A DNA stretch of 52,042 nucleotides from Rhizobium alarense (GTDB taxonomy: Bacteria; Pseudomonadota; Alphaproteobacteria; Rhizobiales; Rhizobiaceae): the NCBI RefSeq assembly GCF_021555155.1, contig NZ_JAKGBU010000027.1:1-52042 (forward strand). Reading direction: 5' to 3'. The translations under genes were made by a program, and so were the position numbers. Positions 40,989 to 49,573 of this stretch are shown in pieces. The number at the start of each line of letters is the position of its first letter. Position 1 is the stretch's first letter. Below the pieces are notes generated by a model that was not told the origin of the DNA, made no database searches, and saw only the letters and a list, made by a program, of their open reading frames with translations.

Positions 40989-42299
40989 CTACTTTTTGCG
41001 CCCGTATTTCTCGAACGTGGCGTTCCAGTCTGCAGCCAGTGCGTCGAGCGCTTCCTTCGCCGTGCCTTCGCCGGCGGTGATGTAAGGATAGATGCGCTGG
41101 TTCATCTGGATCAGCAGCTCGGCATATTCCGGCGTCGCCCAGAAGTCCTTCACCTTGAACATCGTCTCGTAGAAGGCCTTGTTATACGGCGTCGCGTTCT
41201 GGAACTCTTCCGATTCCAGCACCTTGGCGCTTGCGGTATAGCCGCCGAGTTCGGCCCAGCGCTTCTGGGTCTCGTCCTTGACGAACCATTCGAGGAATTT
41301 CATCGCCTCTTCCTGGTTCTCAGAATAGGAGACGATCGAAATGCCCTGGCCGCCGAGGGCTGCGAACTGGTCGCCGTCCGGACCGGCCGGGTTGGCGAAG
41401 AAGCCGGTGACCTTGGCGTTCGGGTTCGACGCCTCGTTCACCAGCGCCGGGAAGAAGGCGAAGTAGTTCATGCTCATCGCCGCCAGGTTCTCGGTGATCG
41501 CCTGGTTGTTCTCGACGAAGAAGGTCTTGGCCCAGCCAGGAGGCGTGAAGCCGTAGAGCTCCCGATAGGCTTCAACCGCCTTGACGTTCTTGTCCGAATT
41601 GATGATGCCGTCGACCTGGTAGCTGGCATAGTCGCCAAGCTCGCCGCCGAAGGAGAAGATCGCGTTCTCGACGCCCATAACCAGACCGTCATAGGAATTG
41701 TCGGTGTAGATCGCAATGCCGTAGCGCTTCTCGTCCGGACGGTGGAAGAATTCTGCGATATCGCGCAGCTGCTTCCAATCCTTCGGCGGCGCCAGGTCGT
41801 AGCCGTATTTCGCCTTGAACGCCTCCATTTCCTTGGGATCTTCGAACCAGTCCTTGCGATATGACCAGCCGACGGCATCGCCTTCGGCCGGGATCGACCA
41901 GTACTTTCCGGAATTCGAAGGATACTCGGCATAGTACTTGACCGTCGCCGGTGCCATAACCTCATTCAGCTTGTGCTTGTTGAAGAACTCGGTGAGGTCG
42001 ACATAGTGGCCGGCCTCGGACGCGGCGCCGATCCACTGGCTGTCGCCGACGACCATGTCGTAGGCGGAACCCCGCGCGTTGAACTCGGTAAAAGCCTTGG
42101 TCTGGAAATCGGCCCAGGGCGTCGTTTCGACCGTGACCTTCACGCCCGTCTCGGCCTCGTATTCGTTCACCAGTTCCTGGAGGTAGTTGGCCGGATCCCA
42201 TTCGGCCCAGAAAATCGTCAGTTCCTGAGCCTGCGCGGTTGTTCCGCAGGCCCACATCAAGCCGACGCCGGCCAAAAGGCCGGCCACAGTTTTGCGCAT
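40989..42299 (-). CDS. carbohydrate ABC transporter substrate-binding protein (family 1)
   Basis: This 436-residue periplasmic receptor has a signal peptide at residues 1-24 (MRKTVAGLLAGVGLMWACGTTAQAQ region, cut near AQAQ). The mature protein starts ELTIFWAEWDPANYL and shows family 1 segments (YDMVVGDSQWIGAASEAGHYVDL in part, GGQGISIVSYSENQEEAMKFLEWF in part). It starts at ATG 42299 behind GGGAGGAAA. It is first in the importer operon; two candidate GntR operators lie upstream (42449 and 42626). The ligand is probably the same sugar or sugar acid handled by the isomerase/enolase operon. Confidence 0.9.
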   Translation of the reverse strand: MRKTVAGLLAGVGLMWACGTTAQAQELTIFWAEWDPANYLQELVNEYEAETGVKVTVETTPWADFQTKAFTEFNARGSAYDMVVGDSQWIGAASEAGHYVDLTEFFNKHKLNEVMAPATVKYYAEYPSNSGKYWSIPAEGDAVGWSYRKDWFEDPKEMEAFKAKYGYDLAPPKDWKQLRDIAEFFHRPDEKRYGIAIYTDNSYDGLVMGVENAIFSFGGELGDYASYQVDGIINSDKNVKAVEAYRELYGFTPPGWAKTFFVENNQAITENLAAMSMNYFAFFPALVNEASNPNAKVTGFFANPAGPDGDQFAALGGQGISIVSYSENQEEAMKFLEWFVKDETQKRWAELGGYTASAKVLESEEFQNATPYNKAFYETMFKVKDFWATPEYAELLIQMNQRIYPYITAGEGTAKEALDALAADWNATFEKYGRKK

Positions 42300-42448
42300 A
42301 ACGTTTCCTCCCATTTATGCACACCACCCGCTTTGCTGCGGGCGTTCCGGTTTGGCCCATACATCCTTCCGGGTGTCGCTTGTGCGGCAGGTCCTCCTCG
42401 ACCCGTCGCCCTTGCAGATATCGAGCCTGAACTTTGCGTTGCGATAAT

Positions 42449-42461
42449 CTGGTAGTACCAA
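42449..42461. promoter_or_regulatory. candidate GntR operator 4
   Basis: CTGGTAGTACCAA has arms TGGTA/TACCA around one base. It is about 150 bases upstream of the ABC receptor start and overlaps the probable core promoter (TTGACG on the minus strand), suited to repression. Confidence 0.6.
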
Positions 42462-42625
42462 ATATCGCGACCGTCAAGGACGCACGCCTGTCCGGCCAAT
42501 CATCCAAACACCCGCCAGAAAAGCCTATACGCCCGCAATCATCGCGGATTTTTCATGAGCTGCTTTTCCGACAGTCTGATTAACACCGACCGCTCTGGAT
42601 AGCCGCGGCAAAAGACGATCAATTG

Positions 42626-42642
42626 AATTGGTCAAACCAATT
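42626..42642. promoter_or_regulatory. candidate GntR operator 5 (best copy)
   Basis: AATTGGTCAAACCAATT has perfect 7-base arms (AATTGGT and ACCAATT) around CAA. It is the most complete copy of the motif shared by both control regions and lies further upstream of the ABC operon, possibly allowing looping with operator 4. Confidence 0.6.
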
Positions 42643-42670
42643 CTCATCCTCGGTCGGATGTTCGCCGATG

Positions 42671-43303
42671 TCATGTTCCGCTCTCCGCTTCCCGAACCGT
42701 CGCCTCGACAAGGGTGGAAGCCGCCCATTCCGCGACCGATTGTGCCCGTTCCGCGGTCAGGCCCCAGATGTCCTTGAGAATGACGAGCACCTCGACACCG
42801 AAGACGAGCGACAGCGCCTGAGCGAGCCGCTCCCGGGTTTCGGCGGACACTTTGCCCTCCAGGGGCGCCGTCACGCTGCGCAGGAGGTCGACGCGATGGC
42901 CGCGGGTAAAGCGCGGCTCGTTGCCGAGCGTTCCGGCCTGGCGTTGGGCCCATTGGTCGAGCGAGAGCTTCAGCGCTGCCTTGAAGGTCGCTTCGAACTC
43001 ATCGATGCGCGGCATGGCGGTTGCCAGCAGATTGGCGATGCGGGTGCGGGGATCCGGCGCCTGCGAGTGCCAGTCGAGGATCGGGCCGAGCGCTTCCTGC
43101 ACGACGGCGTGGACCAGGGCGGCCTGGCTCGGGAAATAGCGGTATGCCGTGGCGCGCGATACTTCCGCCGCCTCGGCCACTTCGCTGACGGAAGGCGTTA
43201 TGCCGGACTGCATCAGCCGCGTCGCGGTTTCGAGCATCAGCCTGCGCGTGCGGGCCCGCGGCCCACGCTCGACGGTTGCGGTTTGTTGACGTGAGACATT
43301 CAT
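42671..43303 (-). CDS. TetR-family transcriptional regulator
   Basis: This 210-residue repressor-type protein has an N-terminal helix-turn-helix (SGITPSVSEVAEAAEVSRATAYRYFPSQAAL in outline, about residues 32-60) and a variable C-terminal ligand domain. The start is ATG 43303 (MNVSRQQTA); eight further in-frame residues upstream are unlikely because they fall in the probable operator. It is divergent from the UPF0261 operon, with a 103-base gap holding an inverted repeat, so it should control that operon. Confidence 0.9.
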   Translation of the reverse strand: MNVSRQQTATVERGPRARTRRLMLETATRLMQSGITPSVSEVAEAAEVSRATAYRYFPSQAALVHAVVQEALGPILDWHSQAPDPRTRIANLLATAMPRIDEFEATFKAALKLSLDQWAQRQAGTLGNEPRFTRGHRVDLLRSVTAPLEGKVSAETRERLAQALSLVFGVEVLVILKDIWGLTAERAQSVAEWAASTLVEATVREAESGT

Positions 43304-43326
43304 ATCGTTATGATACGCACGTCTCA
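43292..43326. promoter_or_regulatory. candidate TetR operator
   Basis: TGAGAC (43292-43297) and GTCTCA (43321-43326) are inverted arms around a 23-base core that itself contains TATC-GTTAT-GATA (43303-43315). The element overlaps the TetR start codon and faces the UPF0261 operon, consistent with autoregulation. Confidence 0.4.
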
Positions 43327-43406
43327 AAAATTTGCAAGAGCCGCAAAGCGGCCTGCAGGAAGAGCGTTGTCCGGGCAGGAGGCCCGGATGGCGTTCGGGA
43401 GGACGG

Positions 43407-44603
43407 ATGAAAGCGATCTACGTGGTCGGCACCGCCGACACGAAGGGCGAGGAACTGGCCTACCTGGCAGACGCCATCGTGGCGGCCGGCGGTCGTCCGC
43501 TGCGCATCGATATCGGCACGCGACGACCGACCGTCGCGGTGGACATTTCGGCCGATATGGTCGCGGCAGCACATCCGGCAGGCGCTGCGGCTGTCCTGTC
43601 CGGCGATGACCGCGGTACGGCCGTCGCCGCCATGGGGGAGGCTTTCGCGCGTTTCCTGCCGGCATGTGACGACATTGCGGGCGTCGTCGGCATCGGCGGC
43701 GGCGGCGGCACGTCGATCATCACCGCCGGCATGCGCCAGTTGCCGCTCGGACTTCCCAAGATCATGGTCTCGACGCTCGCCTCCGGCGACGTGGCGCCCT
43801 ATGTGGACGTATCCGACATCGTGATGATGCCATCGGTGACGGACATGGCGGGCCTCAACCGTCTTAGCCGCGTGATCCTTCACCATGCCGCTCAGGCAAT
43901 CACCGCCATGGCGAGCCGCCCGCTTGCCGAGGCCGCATCGAAACCTGTCCTGGGCCTTACCATGTTCGGCGTCACGACGCTCTGCGTCACCGCCATCGTC
44001 GAGCGACTGCGGGCCGACCATGACTGCATGGTCTTCCATGCCACCGGCACCGGCGGGCGCACCCTGGAAAAGCTTGTCGACAGCGGGCTCCTGTCCGGCG
44101 TGCTCGACATCACGACGACCGAGGTCTGCGACCTTCTGTTCGGCGGCGTGCTGCCGGCGACGAACGACCGCTTCGGCGCGATCGCGCGCAGCGGCGTGCC
44201 CTATGTCGGTTCGGTCGGGGCACTGGACATGATCAACTTCTGGGCGCCGGACACCGTGCCGGGACGATATCGTTCGCGTCTCTTCTACCGGCACAATCCG
44301 AATGTCACGCTGATGCGCACGACACCGGACGAATGCGCGGAGATCGGCCGATGGATCGGACGAAAGCTGAACCTCTGCAACGGGCCGCTTCGCCTGTTTC
44401 TGCCGGAAAAGGGGGTCTCCGCCCTCGATATCGAGGGTGGCACCTTCCACGATCCGGTCGCCGACGCCGCGCTGTTCGACGCGCTGGAGTCGACCGTCGT
44501 GCGAACCGACCGCCGGCACATCGTCCGGCTGCCGCTGCACATCAACGATCCCGCATTCGCCGAGGCCGTCGCCGCTGCCTACCGCGACATCGCCAACCCG
44601 TGA
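43407..44603 (+). CDS. UPF0261 / Tm-1-like ATP-binding domain protein
   Basis: This 398-residue protein matches the N-terminal domain of the tomato Tm-1 resistance protein and its bacterial UPF0261 homologues. Landmarks are [16 protein letters not shown] near residue 4, [12 protein letters not shown] at about residue 94, [13 protein letters not shown] and [12 protein letters not shown], then a C-terminal domain with [18 protein letters not shown]. The plant protein binds ATP; the bacterial reaction is unknown. The start is ATG 43407 behind GGGAGGAC. The next gene, 11 bases on, is the other half of the Tm-1 architecture. Confidence 0.88.
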   Translation: MKAIYVVGTADTKGEELAYLADAIVAAGGRPLRIDIGTRRPTVAVDISADMVAAAHPAGAAAVLSGDDRGTAVAAMGEAFARFLPACDDIAGVVGIGGGGGTSIITAGMRQLPLGLPKIMVSTLASGDVAPYVDVSDIVMMPSVTDMAGLNRLSRVILHHAAQAITAMASRPLAEAASKPVLGLTMFGVTTLCVTAIVERLRADHDCMVFHATGTGGRTLEKLVDSGLLSGVLDITTTEVCDLLFGGVLPATNDRFGAIARSGVPYVGSVGALDMINFWAPDTVPGRYRSRLFYRHNPNVTLMRTTPDECAEIGRWIGRKLNLCNGPLRLFLPEKGVSALDIEGGTFHDPVADAALFDALESTVVRTDRRHIVRLPLHINDPAFAEAVAAAYRDIANP

Positions 44604-44614
44604 GAGAGACACCG

Positions 44615-45457
44615 ATGCCAGCCATACCCCGCAAGACAATCCTCGAGAAATTCCGCGGCATGGTCGCGGCTGGCGTGCCGATCGTCGGCGGCGGCGCCGG
44701 CACGGGGCTGTCGGCCAAGGCGGAGGAGGCGGGCGGCATCGATCTCATCATCATCTACAATTCCGGGCGCTATCGCATGGCCGGTCGCGGGTCGGCGGCC
44801 GGCCTGCTCGCTTACGGCAATGCCAACGAGATCGTGAAGGAAATGGCGGTCGAGGTGCTGCCCGTCGTCAGGCGGACTCCAGTGCTCGCCGGTGTCAACG
44901 GCACCGATCCCTTCGTGCTGATGCCACAGTTCCTCGGTGAACTGAAGGCGATGGGCTTTTCCGGCGTGCAGAACTTCCCGACTATCGGCCTCTTCGACGG
45001 CCGGATGCGACAGAGCTTCGAGGAGACCGGCATGGGCTACGGCCTGGAGGTGGAAATGATCGCCACGGCGCACCGGCTCGACATGCTGACGACACCTTAT
45101 GTCTTCAACGAGCAGGAGGCCGTCGACATGACGGCCGCCGGCGCCGATATCGTCGTCGCGCATATGGGCGTGACGACCGGCGGCACGATCGGCGCAACCT
45201 CTGCAAAGTCGCTGGATGACTGCGTCGGGGAAATCGACGCAATCGCCAAGGCGGCGCGCTCCGTCCGCAAGGATGTCATCGTGCTCTGCCACGGCGGGCC
45301 GATCTCGATGCCACAGGATGCGCGCCATATCCTAGAGCGCTGCCCCGGCTGCAACGGCTTCTACGGCGCGAGCTCGATGGAGCGTCTGCCGGCCGAGACG
45401 GCGATCCGCAAGCAGACGGAGGAATTCAAGTCGCTGACCATCGGCACTGTGGTCTGA
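44615..45457 (+). CDS. PEP-hydrolase-family TIM-barrel protein (Tm-1 C-terminal-like)
   Basis: This 280-residue TIM barrel is of the TIM-barrel_signal/PEP_hydrolase family. Landmarks are [68 protein letters not shown] and [10 protein letters not shown]. It corresponds to the C-terminal half of plant Tm-1, whose N-terminal half is the preceding gene. Some relatives are annotated as phosphoenolpyruvate hydrolases, but the substrate here is unknown. It probably forms a complex or acts in sequence with the UPF0261 protein. Confidence 0.88.
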   Translation: MPAIPRKTILEKFRGMVAAGVPIVGGGAGTGLSAKAEEAGGIDLIIIYNSGRYRMAGRGSAAGLLAYGNANEIVKEMAVEVLPVVRRTPVLAGVNGTDPFVLMPQFLGELKAMGFSGVQNFPTIGLFDGRMRQSFEETGMGYGLEVEMIATAHRLDMLTTPYVFNEQEAVDMTAAGADIVVAHMGVTTGGTIGATSAKSLDDCVGEIDAIAKAARSVRKDVIVLCHGGPISMPQDARHILERCPGCNGFYGASSMERLPAETAIRKQTEEFKSLTIGTVV

Positions 45458-45485
45458 GGCGAAGCATGCGGGAGGAGGCCGTTTC

Positions 45486-45899
45486 ATGGCGAAGGACAGG
45501 TATTTTCTTTACCCGAAGGACGTCAACGCCTTCGGTTTCGACTGGGGAAGACTGGCATTGACCGTGGCGCCTGAGGTCAACGGGGCAAGCCGCTTTTCCG
45601 GAGGGGTGGTCGACCTCCCGAGCGGCGAGGGGCATGCCCGCCACAACCATCCGGGCGCAGAAGAGATCATCTTCGTGATCTCCGGTGAGGGCGAGCAGAT
45701 GGTCGAGGACGACGCCGGCAATCCCATCACGAGGACGGTCGGCCCCGGCTGTACCGTCTACGTACCGGAGAACCGATATCATTCGACGAAGAACACCGGC
45801 GCCGGGCCGATGCAGCTCTTCGTCGTCTATTCGCCGGCGGGGCCGGAGCTGGCGCTTCGCGACCTGCCCGACTTCCGTCTGATCCCGCCCGCACCCTGA
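45486..45899 (+). CDS. cupin-domain protein
   Basis: This 137-residue single-domain cupin has a motif 1, GHARHNHPGAEEIIFVISGEG, with the two His and Glu that bind a metal, and a motif 2 PENRYHSTKNTG with the final His. It follows the PEP-hydrolase-like gene by 28 bases behind GGGAGGAGG. It could be an isomerase, dioxygenase or sugar-binding accessory enzyme for this operon. It is cytoplasmic by sequence; no signal peptide. Confidence 0.85.
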   Translation: MAKDRYFLYPKDVNAFGFDWGRLALTVAPEVNGASRFSGGVVDLPSGEGHARHNHPGAEEIIFVISGEGEQMVEDDAGNPITRTVGPGCTVYVPENRYHSTKNTGAGPMQLFVVYSPAGPELALRDLPDFRLIPPAP

Positions 45900-45927
45900 G
45901 CGGGCCGTCGGTTTCTGGGAGGATACC

Positions 45928-47118
45928 GTGAACATCAGTGCAAGAGAAACACGTCCGACAGCGCCGCCATTCGATACAGCCAAGCTCGACCGGCTCATGG
46001 AGGCAGCAGGCATCGACGTCATCGTCGCCACCTCCAAGCACAACACGCAGTACCTGCTTGGCGGCTACAAATTCATCTTCTTTGCCGCCATGGACGCGAT
46101 CGGCCACAGCCGCTACCTGCCGGTCGTGGTCTACGAGAAGGGTGCTCCGGATCATTCGGCCTATGTGGGAAACCGCATGGAAGGCGGCGAACACCAGAAC
46201 AATCCGTTCTGGACGCCGGCCGTGCACACGGCTTCCTGGGGCACGCTCGATGCGGCCGCGCTGGCGGTCGAGCACCTGAAAAAGATCGGCAGGGCCGGCG
46301 CGCGGATCGGCATCGAGCCAGCCTTCCTGCCGTCGGACGCCCGCGATCTGCTGGCTTCGCGGCTCGAGGGTGCGCGGTTCGTCGACGCGACGCATACGCT
46401 CGAGCGGCTGCGTGCCGTCAAGTCACCGGAGGAACTCGCCAAACTCAAGCGCGCTTCCGACCTCATCACCGCCTCGATGCTGGCGACGATTTCGGCGGCC
46501 CGCGACGGCTCGACCAAGACCGAGATCATCGAGCGGCTTCGCCGCGAGGAAACCAACCGTGGCCTGCATTTCGAATATTGCCTGCTGACGCTCGGCGCCA
46601 GCCACAACCGCGCAGCCTCGCCGCAGACCTGGAAGACGGGCGAGGTGCTGTCGGTCGATTCCGGCGGCAACTATCACGGCTATATCGGGGACCTCTGCCG
46701 CATGGCCGTTCTCGGCGACCCGGATGCGGAACTGGAGGATCTGTTGGCGGAGGTCGAGACGATCCAGCAGGCAGCCTTCGCGAAGGTCAAAGCCGGTACA
46801 GCGGGCAGCGAGATGATCGTCGCGGCTGAGGCGCTGCTCAAGGCCTCTCCTTCGGCTGCCTTCACCGATTTCTTCTGCCATGGCATGGGCATCATCACGC
46901 ACGAAGCGCCGTTCCTGATGACCAACCATCCGGTCGCCTATGACGGCATCGATGCCGACCAACCCCTGGAGGCGGGCATGGTGATTTCGGTCGAGACGAC
47001 CATGCTCCATCCAAGACGCGGCTTCATCAAGCTGGAGGACACGCTGGCGATCACCGAAAGCGGCTACGAGATGTTCGGCGATCGCGGACGCGGCTGGAAC
47101 CGCGGCGGGGCGCGGTAG
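45928..47118 (+). CDS. M24-family peptidase-like protein (Xaa-Pro dipeptidase / creatinase type)
   Basis: This 396-residue protein has an N-terminal creatinase-like domain (residues 1-160) and a C-terminal pita-bread metal domain. The five metal ligands are visible: Asp in SVDSGGNYHG, Asp in YIGDLCRMA, His in CHGMGIITHE, Glu in MVISVETTML and Glu in IKLEDTLAITE. It starts with GTG 45928 behind GGGAGGA. Peptidase, creatinase-like or other C-N hydrolase activity is possible. It ends the TetR-controlled operon, convergent with the LnmK-like gene. Confidence 0.88.
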   Translation: MNISARETRPTAPPFDTAKLDRLMEAAGIDVIVATSKHNTQYLLGGYKFIFFAAMDAIGHSRYLPVVVYEKGAPDHSAYVGNRMEGGEHQNNPFWTPAVHTASWGTLDAAALAVEHLKKIGRAGARIGIEPAFLPSDARDLLASRLEGARFVDATHTLERLRAVKSPEELAKLKRASDLITASMLATISAARDGSTKTEIIERLRREETNRGLHFEYCLLTLGASHNRAASPQTWKTGEVLSVDSGGNYHGYIGDLCRMAVLGDPDAELEDLLAEVETIQQAAFAKVKAGTAGSEMIVAAEALLKASPSAAFTDFFCHGMGIITHEAPFLMTNHPVAYDGIDADQPLEAGMVISVETTMLHPRRGFIKLEDTLAITESGYEMFGDRGRGWNRGGAR

Positions 47119-47136
47119 GACAGAGGACGTCGCACC

Positions 47137-47991
47137 CTACCGCAGGGCAAACATGCGCCCGATCGTCGCGCCGTCGGTGCGGTCGATGCGGCAGGCAATC
47201 CCCTCGCTCTGCCGGTCACCTGCAACGAGCACGACGGAGACCGGCTCCGCGGGACGGAGATTGCCGGAAAAGAAGACGTCGCGGCGCGAGACGGAGTGCG
47301 CCGCGTCGGGGTGCCAGGCATCCAGCGCCCGCGTGCACATCGCCTGGAATTCCGCGAAATAGAACAGGCCGGCACCGTTGAATTCCTCGCTGATGCTCGG
47401 CGTGAACCGAAACCTCGGTGATGGGGCCCCGGCTTCCAGATCCATCCCCAGATAACGGTCGACACTGCCGCGCCGCAGGGCCGCCGCCGTTTCGGCGAGC
47501 GCACAGCAGGCCGTTCCGGTCAGCGGATTTCCGGTGCGCTCGACGCGGACCAGCGAGTGATTGTCGTCGGTCCTGTCGCGCCGGACGAAGGTCGAGATCA
47601 ACTCCACCTCGGCGACCGGTTGCTCGCCGCATGCGATCTTGTGAAGGCTCATGACCTGGCTGCGGGAGACCGGTGCGAGGAACGAGCGGATGGCCAAAAC
47701 GTCGTTGGCGCGAACGGTCCCGAGCCGCGCCTGCCTGAGCGAGGTGGCGCAGATCGCGGCATAGGCCGCCGTCCCGTCCGGCGTGCGGAAATCCGCGTCC
47801 CCCATGCCGAGATGCCTGGCGAGCATCAGCCAGTGGCGGTGGCCGAGTTCCTTCATCAGCCACGTCTCGGAGAGGCCGTGCGCATTGAGGTGCGGCATGC
47901 CGACCAGAAGATGCGGTTCGAGCGCACGCTCCATCAGCTCGCCTGCACTCGGCAGCCGCGCGGGAAAGTCGATGAGCGTCGCGTTCATCAT
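47137..47991 (-). CDS. LnmK / Pnap_2097-like biosynthetic protein
   Basis: This 284-residue protein is similar in layout to the Pnap_2097 family related to LnmK, a double-hotdog acyltransferase/decarboxylase of polyketide pathways. Recognisable parts are the N-terminal LLVGMPHLNAHGLSETWLMKELGHRHW and the repeated hotdog-like LYYFAEFQ-type segment FYFAEFQAMCTRALDAW (shown in pieces). The start is ATG 47991, which overlaps the stop of the flavin oxidoreductase gene by 4 bases (ATGA), so the two are translationally coupled. Inclusion with Nit1C-type genes suggests an acyl-CoA or acyl-carrier step. Family call is moderate; function is not known. Confidence 0.6.
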   Translation of the reverse strand: MMNATLIDFPARLPSAGELMERALEPHLLVGMPHLNAHGLSETWLMKELGHRHWLMLARHLGMGDADFRTPDGTAAYAAICATSLRQARLGTVRANDVLAIRSFLAPVSRSQVMSLHKIACGEQPVAEVELISTFVRRDRTDDNHSLVRVERTGNPLTGTACCALAETAAALRRGSVDRYLGMDLEAGAPSPRFRFTPSISEEFNGAGLFYFAEFQAMCTRALDAWHPDAAHSVSRRDVFFSGNLRPAEPVSVVLVAGDRQSEGIACRIDRTDGATIGRMFALR

Positions 47992-49274
47992 CGGTTGCCT
48001 GCCGCCATCTTGGCCGCCGTCTTGATTGTCGGCACACCGGTTGCGAGGCGTGCCGCGAGACGCCCGACGACATGCTCCGCGTCCTTGCCGACGCTGAGGA
48101 AACGTCCCGAACCCCAGGTCCAGAGCCACGGAAGGCCGAGGACGTAAATCCCGTCGACCGCCGTCACGCCGCGCCGGTGGACTGGATAGGCATTGCCGTC
48201 GAAGATCGGCAACCCGACAAACGACCAGTCCGGACTGAAGCCGGTCGCCCAGACGACGGATGTAATGCCGGCCGCGGCCAGGTCTACGTCCGTGATCTCG
48301 GTTTCGGGCTGCCAGACCGGCTCGTACACGGAGCCCGCCGGCGCCGCGATGCCCTTCTCTGCGATGTGGCGGTCGATCAGCGCATTGATGCCGTTATAGA
48401 CCCGGTCTGCACCGTCGAGATTTTCCTTCAGGTTCGGCTCGAACAGCATGCGCCCGCCGGAGACGCCCGACATGCGGCCATAGAGCGCCATGCCTTCCAG
48501 CGCGAACTTCCTGAGGTCGATGTCCCGCCCACCGTCCCGGCCGGTCAGATAGTGGTTCGTGTCGTGTTTCTTCTTCGTCATCCCGTCGTGCTCGACAGTG
48601 ATGTCGTACTGGCCGATGTCCGACAGCCAGTCGACCACATCGCGGCCGCGGTAGAAGCGCGCGCAGCGCGGCGCGTTGCCGGTGGCGAGATGCACCTTGC
48701 GGCCGGACAGATGCAGGTCCTCGGCGATCTGGCAGCCCGACTGGCCGGAGCCGACGACCAGCACCGCGCCCTCCGGCAACTGCGTCGGGTTGCGGTAGGC
48801 CGCGGTGTGGATCTGTATGACGGCTTCCGGCAGACGCTCGGCGGCGCGTGGAATGGCGGGCCGCGCATAGAGGCTGGTCGCGAGGATCACCGCATCGGCG
48901 GTCACCGTGCCGGCGCTCGTCTCGATACGGAAGCAGTCGCCCTGCCGCTCCAGCGCGGTCACGGCCGTTTCCTCGCACAGAGGGGCGTCCACCTTGCTGA
49001 CGAACCGGTCGATATAGCCGAGGATCTCGTCCCTCACCATGAAGCCGTGCGGGTCGTCGCCGTCGTAGGGATGGTCCGGAAGCTGGCATTGCCAGTTAGG
49101 CGTCACAAGGCAGAAGGCGTCCCAGCGTTCCTCCTTCCATTTATGCGCCGCCGTCTTCTTCTCGAAGACCACGTGGTCGATGCCGTGTTTTTTAAGATAG
49201 TGGCTCGCCGAGAGGCCAGCCTGCCCGCCGCCGACCACGACGGCGCTGTAGTGGGGTTCAAGGTTCAATGTCAT
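47988..49274 (-). CDS. flavin-dependent oxidoreductase, MSMEG_0569 family (Nit1C-type)
   Basis: This 428-residue flavoprotein has an FAD motif VVVGGGQAGLSASHYLKK (about residues 11-28) and an NAD(P)H motif VLVVGSGQSGCQIAEDL (about 172-188), as in flavin-containing monooxygenases. The central GISSVV-like ATGFSPDWSFV region and LPWLWTWGSGRFLSVG near the end are family marks. It corresponds to NitH of the nitrilase-associated Nit1C cluster. It is linked to the downstream LnmK-like gene by a 4-base overlap and follows the MSMEG_0570 gene by 11 bases. Confidence 0.85.
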   Translation of the reverse strand: MTLNLEPHYSAVVVGGGQAGLSASHYLKKHGIDHVVFEKKTAAHKWKEERWDAFCLVTPNWQCQLPDHPYDGDDPHGFMVRDEILGYIDRFVSKVDAPLCEETAVTALERQGDCFRIETSAGTVTADAVILATSLYARPAIPRAAERLPEAVIQIHTAAYRNPTQLPEGAVLVVGSGQSGCQIAEDLHLSGRKVHLATGNAPRCARFYRGRDVVDWLSDIGQYDITVEHDGMTKKKHDTNHYLTGRDGGRDIDLRKFALEGMALYGRMSGVSGGRMLFEPNLKENLDGADRVYNGINALIDRHIAEKGIAAPAGSVYEPVWQPETEITDVDLAAAGITSVVWATGFSPDWSFVGLPIFDGNAYPVHRRGVTAVDGIYVLGLPWLWTWGSGRFLSVGKDAEHVVGRLAARLATGVPTIKTAAKMAAGNR

Positions 49275-49285
49275 GTCGCTACCTT

Positions 49286-49573
49286 TCAGGTCAGGAAGGC
49301 TTCGAGGCGGACCGCGGCGTCAGGCCGGTCGCGGAAGGCGGAGGCTGCGTCTTCGATGCGGGCGAGTTGGCCGAGCGCGCGGGAACAGGAAATGCCGTAT
49401 TTCGCCCGAACCCGATCGCTGGCGACCGTCAGCGCGTCGCGGCTGCGGGCGAGGAAATCGGCCAGCGGGTAGGTCTCGCCCTCCGCGAAATAGTCCTGGA
49501 TCACCAGTGACGGCGAGTAGCAGGTCTCGCTGCGCCCATCGGGCCAGGTGACGACGAAACGCATTTCAGGCAT
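49286..49573 (-). CDS. MSMEG_0570-family small protein (Nit1C-type)
   Basis: This 95-residue protein is MPEMRFVVTWPDGRSE..., without signal peptide or membrane segment. The pattern VTWPDG...CYSPSLVIQDYF and the AxxxRVRAKYGISCSRALGQLA region match the small protein found in nitrilase clusters annotated as a nitrogen-starvation response protein. It overlaps the glycosyltransferase stop by 8 bases. Start is ATG 49573; an upstream in-frame ATG would lie inside that gene. Function unknown; it could be a small binding or assembly partner. Confidence 0.8.
   Translation of the reverse strand: MPEMRFVVTWPDGRSETCYSPSLVIQDYFAEGETYPLADFLARSRDALTVASDRVRAKYGISCSRALGQLARIEDAASAFRDRPDAAVRLEAFLT

Larger units (their letters stand above)
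42300..42670. other. control region of the carbohydrate ABC operon
   Basis: This 371-base gene-free stretch lies upstream of the leftward receptor gene and downstream of the TetR stop. It holds two TTGGTnnnACCAA palindromes and, on the minus strand, a TTGACG hexamer (42477-42472) with the first palindrome lying about 10-23 bases downstream of it, where the -10 region would be. No credible open frame was seen. Confidence 0.7.
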
